A DNA stretch of 64,000 nt, taken from NCBI RefSeq assembly GCF_000701365.1, contig NZ_JNIK01000013.1, positions 372,001 to 436,000 on the forward strand. Reading direction: 5' to 3'. The translations under genes were made by a program, and so were the position numbers. Under the pieces are notes generated by a model. It was not told where the DNA came from, did no database searches, and was given only the letters and a program-made list of their open reading frames with translations. The stretch's first letter is position 1. Every line of letters starts with the position of its first letter. The stretch is from Blastococcus sp. URHD0036. Its GTDB lineage: Bacteria; Actinomycetota; Actinomycetes; Mycobacteriales; Geodermatophilaceae. Of the stretch, positions 61,023 to 64,000 are shown piece by piece.

Positions 61023-61676
61023 GTGGCGGTTGGTACACAGGTCGCCGTGGAGAACGAGGCGGCCGGGCGGCGGGAGCGGAAGAAGACCGCGACGCGGGCC
61101 GCGATCCGCGATGCGGCGATCCGGCTCGCTCTCCGCGACGGCGTCGAGCGGGTGACGCTGGAGCAGATCACCGCCGAGGCCGACATCGCCCTGCGCACGT
61201 TCTTCAACTACTTCTCCAGCAAGGAGGAGGCGGTCGTCGCCGGCGCCGCGGGCGACTTCCGCGCCTTCGTGGCCGAGTTCCGGGTGCGGCCGCGCAGCGA
61301 GTCGGTGCTCCGGGCGCTGCACGAGGCGGCACTCGTCGTGCTCGACCGGGCGTCGGGAGACGGGCAGGACCACATCACCGCCCTGGTGGTGATCCGCGGC
61401 GAGCGGTCCCTGGTCCCGCAGCTCCTCGCCGCCCTGGCGGCGCAGGAGTCGGCGCTCGCCGAGGCCATCGCCGAACGGGTGGACGCCGCGGAGGACGACG
61501 GCTACCCGCGACTGTGCGCCGCGATCGCTCTGGCGGGGCTGCGGGTCACGCTGGACCAGTGGCTGGAGACCGCCCGCGAGGGCGTCGTCCCCTCGCTCAG
61601 GGACCTGCGCGGCGGGCTGGAGCGGACCCTGACGGAGCTCTCGGGCGGCCTCGACCGCCCGAGCGCACCGGAGTGA
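61023..61676 (+). CDS. TetR-family regulator of the P450/ferredoxin pair
   Basis: 217 residues from GTG 61023 (GTG 61047 is an alternative). DNA-binding domain: ATRAAIRDAAIRLALRDGVE, RVTLEQITAEADIALRTFFN and YFSSKEEAV, with the recognition helix followed by the usual F-x-Y-F. The C-terminal domain should bind an inducer, perhaps the P450 substrate. It is in the same direction as and just after the P450 gene, so it is likely cotranscribed and autoregulated through the operators at 59611-59642. Confidence 0.9.
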   Translation: MAVGTQVAVENEAAGRRERKKTATRAAIRDAAIRLALRDGVERVTLEQITAEADIALRTFFNYFSSKEEAVVAGAAGDFRAFVAEFRVRPRSESVLRALHEAALVVLDRASGDGQDHITALVVIRGERSLVPQLLAALAAQESALAEAIAERVDAAEDDGYPRLCAAIALAGLRVTLDQWLETAREGVVPSLRDLRGGLERTLTELSGGLDRPSAPE

Positions 61677-61704
61677 CCCGGGGGGCGCGTCGGCGCCCCC
61701 CGGG
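61677..61704. terminator. Terminator after the tetR gene
   Basis: Perfect 12-bp arms CCCGGGGGGCGC and GCGCCCCCCGGG close a 4-base loop immediately after the stop. The convergent SDR gene ends 9 bases further on, so both can use it. Confidence 0.82.
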
Positions 61705-61712
61705 GACCGGGA

Positions 61713-62483
61713 TCAGGCGCCGAAGCGCAGGCCGCCGTCGAGGCGGATGACGTAGCCGTTGAGGTAGTCGTTCTCGGCGATCTGGTAGGCCAGCTTCGCG
61801 TACTCCGCGGGGCGGCCCATGCGCTTGGGGTTGAGCACCATCTTGCCGAAGGTCTCGTCGGCCTTGACCGGGTCCGGGAACGCCGGGGTCAGGAAGGTGC
61901 CGGGCGCGATGCCCATGACGCGGATGCCGGCCGGAGCGAGGTCGCGGGCCGCGGCCAGGGTCAGGGCGATGACGCCGCCCTTGGCCATCGCGTAGCTGGT
62001 CTGGCCGGGCGCGGCCTCGAAGCCGGCGATGCTCGCGGTCATGATCACGACGCCGCGCTGGTTGTCCTCGAGCGGCTCGTTGCCCTGCATCGACGCGGCC
62101 GCGCGGGACAGCACCCGGTAGGTGGCCGTGTAGTAGTACTCGGTCGTCTGGAGGAAGGCCTCCATCGGCATCGGCTTGCCGTCGCGGGAGACGATCCGCT
62201 GGGCGGCACCTCCACCGGGGCCGCCGTTGACGATGACGGTCACGCGGAGGGTGCCGAGGGACTGGGCCTTGGCGATGGCGGCGTCGACCGACTCGTCGCT
62301 GGTGACGTCGGTGTGCACGAACACGACGTTCTCGCCCAGCTCCGCCGCGATGGCGTTGGCCTTCTCCTCGGCGACGTCGGCGATGACGACCTTGAGGCCC
62401 TCGGCCGCGTACTTGCGCACGGTCTGCTCGCCGAACCCGCCGGCGCCGCCGACGACGAGTGCTGATGCTCCAGTGAGGTCCAA
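61713..62483 (-). CDS. Short-chain dehydrogenase/reductase
   Basis: 256 residues from a TTG at 62483, with GGAGAG nine bases ahead. The conserved N terminus DLTGASALVVGGAGGFGEQT begins right after it; the only ATG upstream adds unconserved sequence. The cofactor site is GGAGGFG, the D-V acidic segment after beta-4 is HTDVTSDES, and the catalytic serine and Tyr-Lys pair are in MTASIAGFEA and TSYAMAKGG. It resembles 3-hydroxyacyl-CoA dehydrogenase-like SDRs. The substrate is unknown. Confidence 0.88.
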   Translation of the reverse strand: MDLTGASALVVGGAGGFGEQTVRKYAAEGLKVVIADVAEEKANAIAAELGENVVFVHTDVTSDESVDAAIAKAQSLGTLRVTVIVNGGPGGGAAQRIVSRDGKPMPMEAFLQTTEYYYTATYRVLSRAAASMQGNEPLEDNQRGVVIMTASIAGFEAAPGQTSYAMAKGGVIALTLAAARDLAPAGIRVMGIAPGTFLTPAFPDPVKADETFGKMVLNPKRMGRPAEYAKLAYQIAENDYLNGYVIRLDGGLRFGA

Positions 62484-62905
62484 CGGTCTCTCCGCTCTCC
62501 GGGACGCGTACCACCGACACGTCGCGCCCGGCACTGTAAGTGGCCGCGATCACGCGGCGCGACGTCCGTCCTCGATCGAGGGCCGTCCGGATGCGAGCGT
62601 GCCCGCCCCGTACGGGCGGATCGGGTGGCCCGCGGTCCGCAACGGGCTCCTCGGGCGCCGTGGCGGCCGGTCGGCGCGGGGATCCGGGTGCTTGACCGAG
62701 GCGATCCCCCGGCGGTGCGACGGGACCGTGGACACCGGGACGCGCAGGAGCCCCGCTCACCAGCCCTCCCCCGAGGCGGTGAGCGGGGCTCCTGCGTGCA
62801 TCCCCCGTGTGTGTCCCCGTTCCCCCCGTGACCCGGTGACGAGAGGGACTCTGCCGCCCGTGCCGCAGGATCCGCGCACCGGTTCCGCACGATTCCCGCA
62901 CGACC
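62484..62905. other. Intergenic region without a convincing gene
   Basis: These 422 bases show no codon pattern or family match on either strand. They hold a 10-base palindrome CCCGTACGGG (62607-62616), the probable SDR promoter at the left end and the hairpin described separately at the right. Short open frames here look like chance in GC-rich DNA. Confidence 0.5.
62743..62796. terminator. 18-bp perfect hairpin downstream of the F420-reductase-like gene
   Basis: CGCAGGAGCCCCGCTCAC (62743-62760) pairs exactly with GTGAGCGGGGCTCCTGCG (62779-62796) around an 18-base loop. It lies about 110 bases past the stop of the minus-strand gene at 62906 and is the most likely transcript end there. Confidence 0.65.
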
Positions 62906-63595
62906 TCACATGTCGCGGTACCGCTTCGCGGCGGCCAGCTTCTCGCGGAGGATCTCGGCCGTGGCCGGTCGGCCGGGACCGGGGAACTCGGTGCCCGGGG
63001 CGAGGTAGACGCCGGCGTAGGCCGCGGTGTCACGCTGGAACCGCCAGCCCTCGGCCAGCGGGCCGACGTCGTAGGCGTCGTAGCCGATCGAGTCGAGGAA
63101 CTCCGTGACGGTCCGCTTCGCCTCGGCGTCGTCGCCCGCGATCGCGATGAGGGACCGCTCGGGGTCCCCGGCGGGGCGCCCCAGCTTGCCCAGGTGCTCG
63201 AAGTAGATGTTGTTGAAGCCCTTCACCACGCGGGACTCCGGCAGGTGCGCCTGGAGCAGTTCGCTGACCGTCGTCGACTCGTCGTCGAGCTCGGCGATGT
63301 GGCCATCGCGCTCGGGGTAGTAGTTGTTCGTGTCGATCACGACCTTGCCGCGCAGCGGCTCGACCGGGACGTCGCGGTAGGCCTTCAGCGGCACGGTCAC
63401 GACCACGAGGTCACCCGCCTCCGCGGCCTCCGCCGGGGTCGCCGCCCGCGCCCGCGGCCCGAGTTCGGCCACGAGGTCGGCGAGGGTGTCCGGCCCGCGC
63501 CGGTTGCTCAGGACGACGTCGTGGCCGGCGTCGACCGCCAGCCGCGCGAGGGTCCCGCCGATGTGTCCGCTGCCGATGAGTCCGAGAGTCGTCAT
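62906..63595 (-). CDS. NADPH-dependent F420 reductase-like dinucleotide-binding protein
   Basis: 229 residues from ATG 63595. N-terminal Rossmann motif TLGLIGSGHIGGTLARLAVD followed by LSNRRGPDTLADLV, the S-N-R segment usual for NADP-phosphate recognition. Later DLVVVTVPLKAYRDVPVEPL and VVIDTNNYYPERDG match the YqfB/Fno-like family. The family contains F420:NADP oxidoreductases and metalloreductase-like proteins; a real F420 role is not proven. The F420-type oxidoreductase at 58538 is in the same region. Confidence 0.82.
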   Translation of the reverse strand: MTTLGLIGSGHIGGTLARLAVDAGHDVVLSNRRGPDTLADLVAELGPRARAATPAEAAEAGDLVVVTVPLKAYRDVPVEPLRGKVVIDTNNYYPERDGHIAELDDESTTVSELLQAHLPESRVVKGFNNIYFEHLGKLGRPAGDPERSLIAIAGDDAEAKRTVTEFLDSIGYDAYDVGPLAEGWRFQRDTAAYAGVYLAPGTEFPGPGRPATAEILREKLAAAKRYRDM

Positions 63596-63759
63596 GCACG
63601 CGCCAAGTCCGAGGCGAGGGACCACATTCCCGCCCCGAGCGGATCCGCTCCGCCGGGTGTTGGGGGCCCGCTCGTCCGCTGTGCCCCCACCGCACTCCCG
63701 GAGGTCATCCGCCGGCCGGATTCTCGTCCTGCCGGACAGACCCGACCCTGGAGGAAGCC

Positions 63760-64000
63760 ATGACCACGCCGAAGCAGAAGTCGCCCACCACGCCCGCGGA
63801 CGGACCGCACACCGACGAGCAGGCTCCGCACACCGACTCCGATGGGACGGCCGCGGGCCCCGAGCTGACGGAGCTCAGCCGTACGCGCGACGAGGCGGAG
63901 GACCGGGCGCGTGAGCTGCTCGCTGCCGAGGTGCTCCAGGCCACGCGCAACGGCTCCCAGGACGAGCGGGCCCGCCAGCTGGTCCTGGCCGTCCGCCGCG
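63760..64000 (+). CDS. Partial hypothetical protein, truncated by the window edge
   Basis: The ATG at 63760 has GGAGGAAG just ahead and the frame stays open for 80 codons to the end of the window. The visible part is hydrophilic and low-complexity (TPKQKSPTTPADGPHTDEQA), then a charged helix (LTELSRTRDEAEDRARELLA). No family can be named from this fragment. It is divergent from the F420-reductase-like gene. Confidence 0.65.
   Translation, partial: MTTPKQKSPTTPADGPHTDEQAPHTDSDGTAAGPELTELSRTRDEAEDRARELLAAEVLQATRNGSQDERARQLVLAVRR

Noticed and set aside
62607-62616. CCCGTACGGG palindrome as an operator
   Set aside because: A 10-base palindrome is expected by chance in GC-rich DNA, there is only one copy, and no regulator gene is nearby.

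Overview
The window is high-GC DNA (most codons end in G or C, many GTG starts, 4-bp ATGA/GTGA gene overlaps) from an actinobacterium. It carries mycothiol synthesis (mshB), actinobacterial-type dapD, the DUF3117/DivIVA-domain/LOG-family set beside the dap genes, an F420-type oxidoreductase and an Sdh1-type succinate dehydrogenase. The closest fit from memory is Geodermatophilaceae (Blastococcus, Geodermatophilus or Modestobacter); this is inference, since no 16S or other marker is present. I see no tRNA, rRNA, IS element, phage gene or CRISPR array. It reads as ordinary chromosome with dense short operons.

0-15.5 kb is the lysine/mycothiol neighbourhood: an unknown Rossmann-type protein, leucyl aminopeptidase, DUF3117, 3-methyladenine glycosylase I, a drug/metabolite exporter, LysE and AlkD proteins, then a DivIVA-domain protein, a LOG nucleotide hydrolase, dapE and dapD (divergent), a lysozyme-like exported protein, DinB, dapC, a 7Fe ferredoxin, a GNAT, a small membrane protein and mshB. 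This matches, in condensed form, the Rv1170-Rv1211 gene set of Mycobacterium tuberculosis. dapC appears to start at CTG. 15.5-21.4 kb is a complete oligopeptide ABC importer (binding protein, two permeases, two ATPases) with a hairpin after the binding-protein gene. 21.7-23.3 kb holds a CsbD stress protein, an SRPBCC-Nudix fusion and an Rrf2 regulator.

23.3-26.6 kb is assimilatory sulfate reduction: cysC, a cysteine-ending leader peptide, sulfite reductase, a zinc-ribbon miniprotein and cysH, probably attenuated by cysteine supply. 26.6-33 kb is a mixed set: pterin dehydratase, a DUF3995/DUF3037/HipA-like kinase group, a beta-lactamase-fold hydrolase and a small ABC exporter. 33-38.7 kb has a large catalase, GNAT, M1 metallopeptidase lipoprotein and a sulfite-oxidase-like molybdoprotein with its FAD reductase partner.

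38.8-52 kb contains two different succinate dehydrogenases: a B-type SdhCAB (38.8-42.4 kb), preceded by an iron-box-like site and a probable leaderless start, and an Sdh1-type operon (48.5-52 kb) with a possible 30-codon upstream ORF. Between them lie a thiolase/HxlR/thioesterase module, a DUF1028 protein, a TasA-like secreted protein and a YtxH-like protein. 52-64 kb contains a gamma carbonic anhydrase, an MFS/TetR pair, SelO, a 3Fe-4S ferredoxin/P450/TetR module, an SDR, an F420-reductase-like protein and a truncated gene at the right edge.

Regulatory DNA is unusually readable. Three regulator modules (HxlR, and two TetR) have paired 15-bp palindromes in their divergent or adjacent promoters. 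Three stress-type genes (csbD, katE, ytxH-like) share a GNNT-N15/16-GGGTA promoter pattern. Many operon ends carry long perfect hairpins without a T tract.
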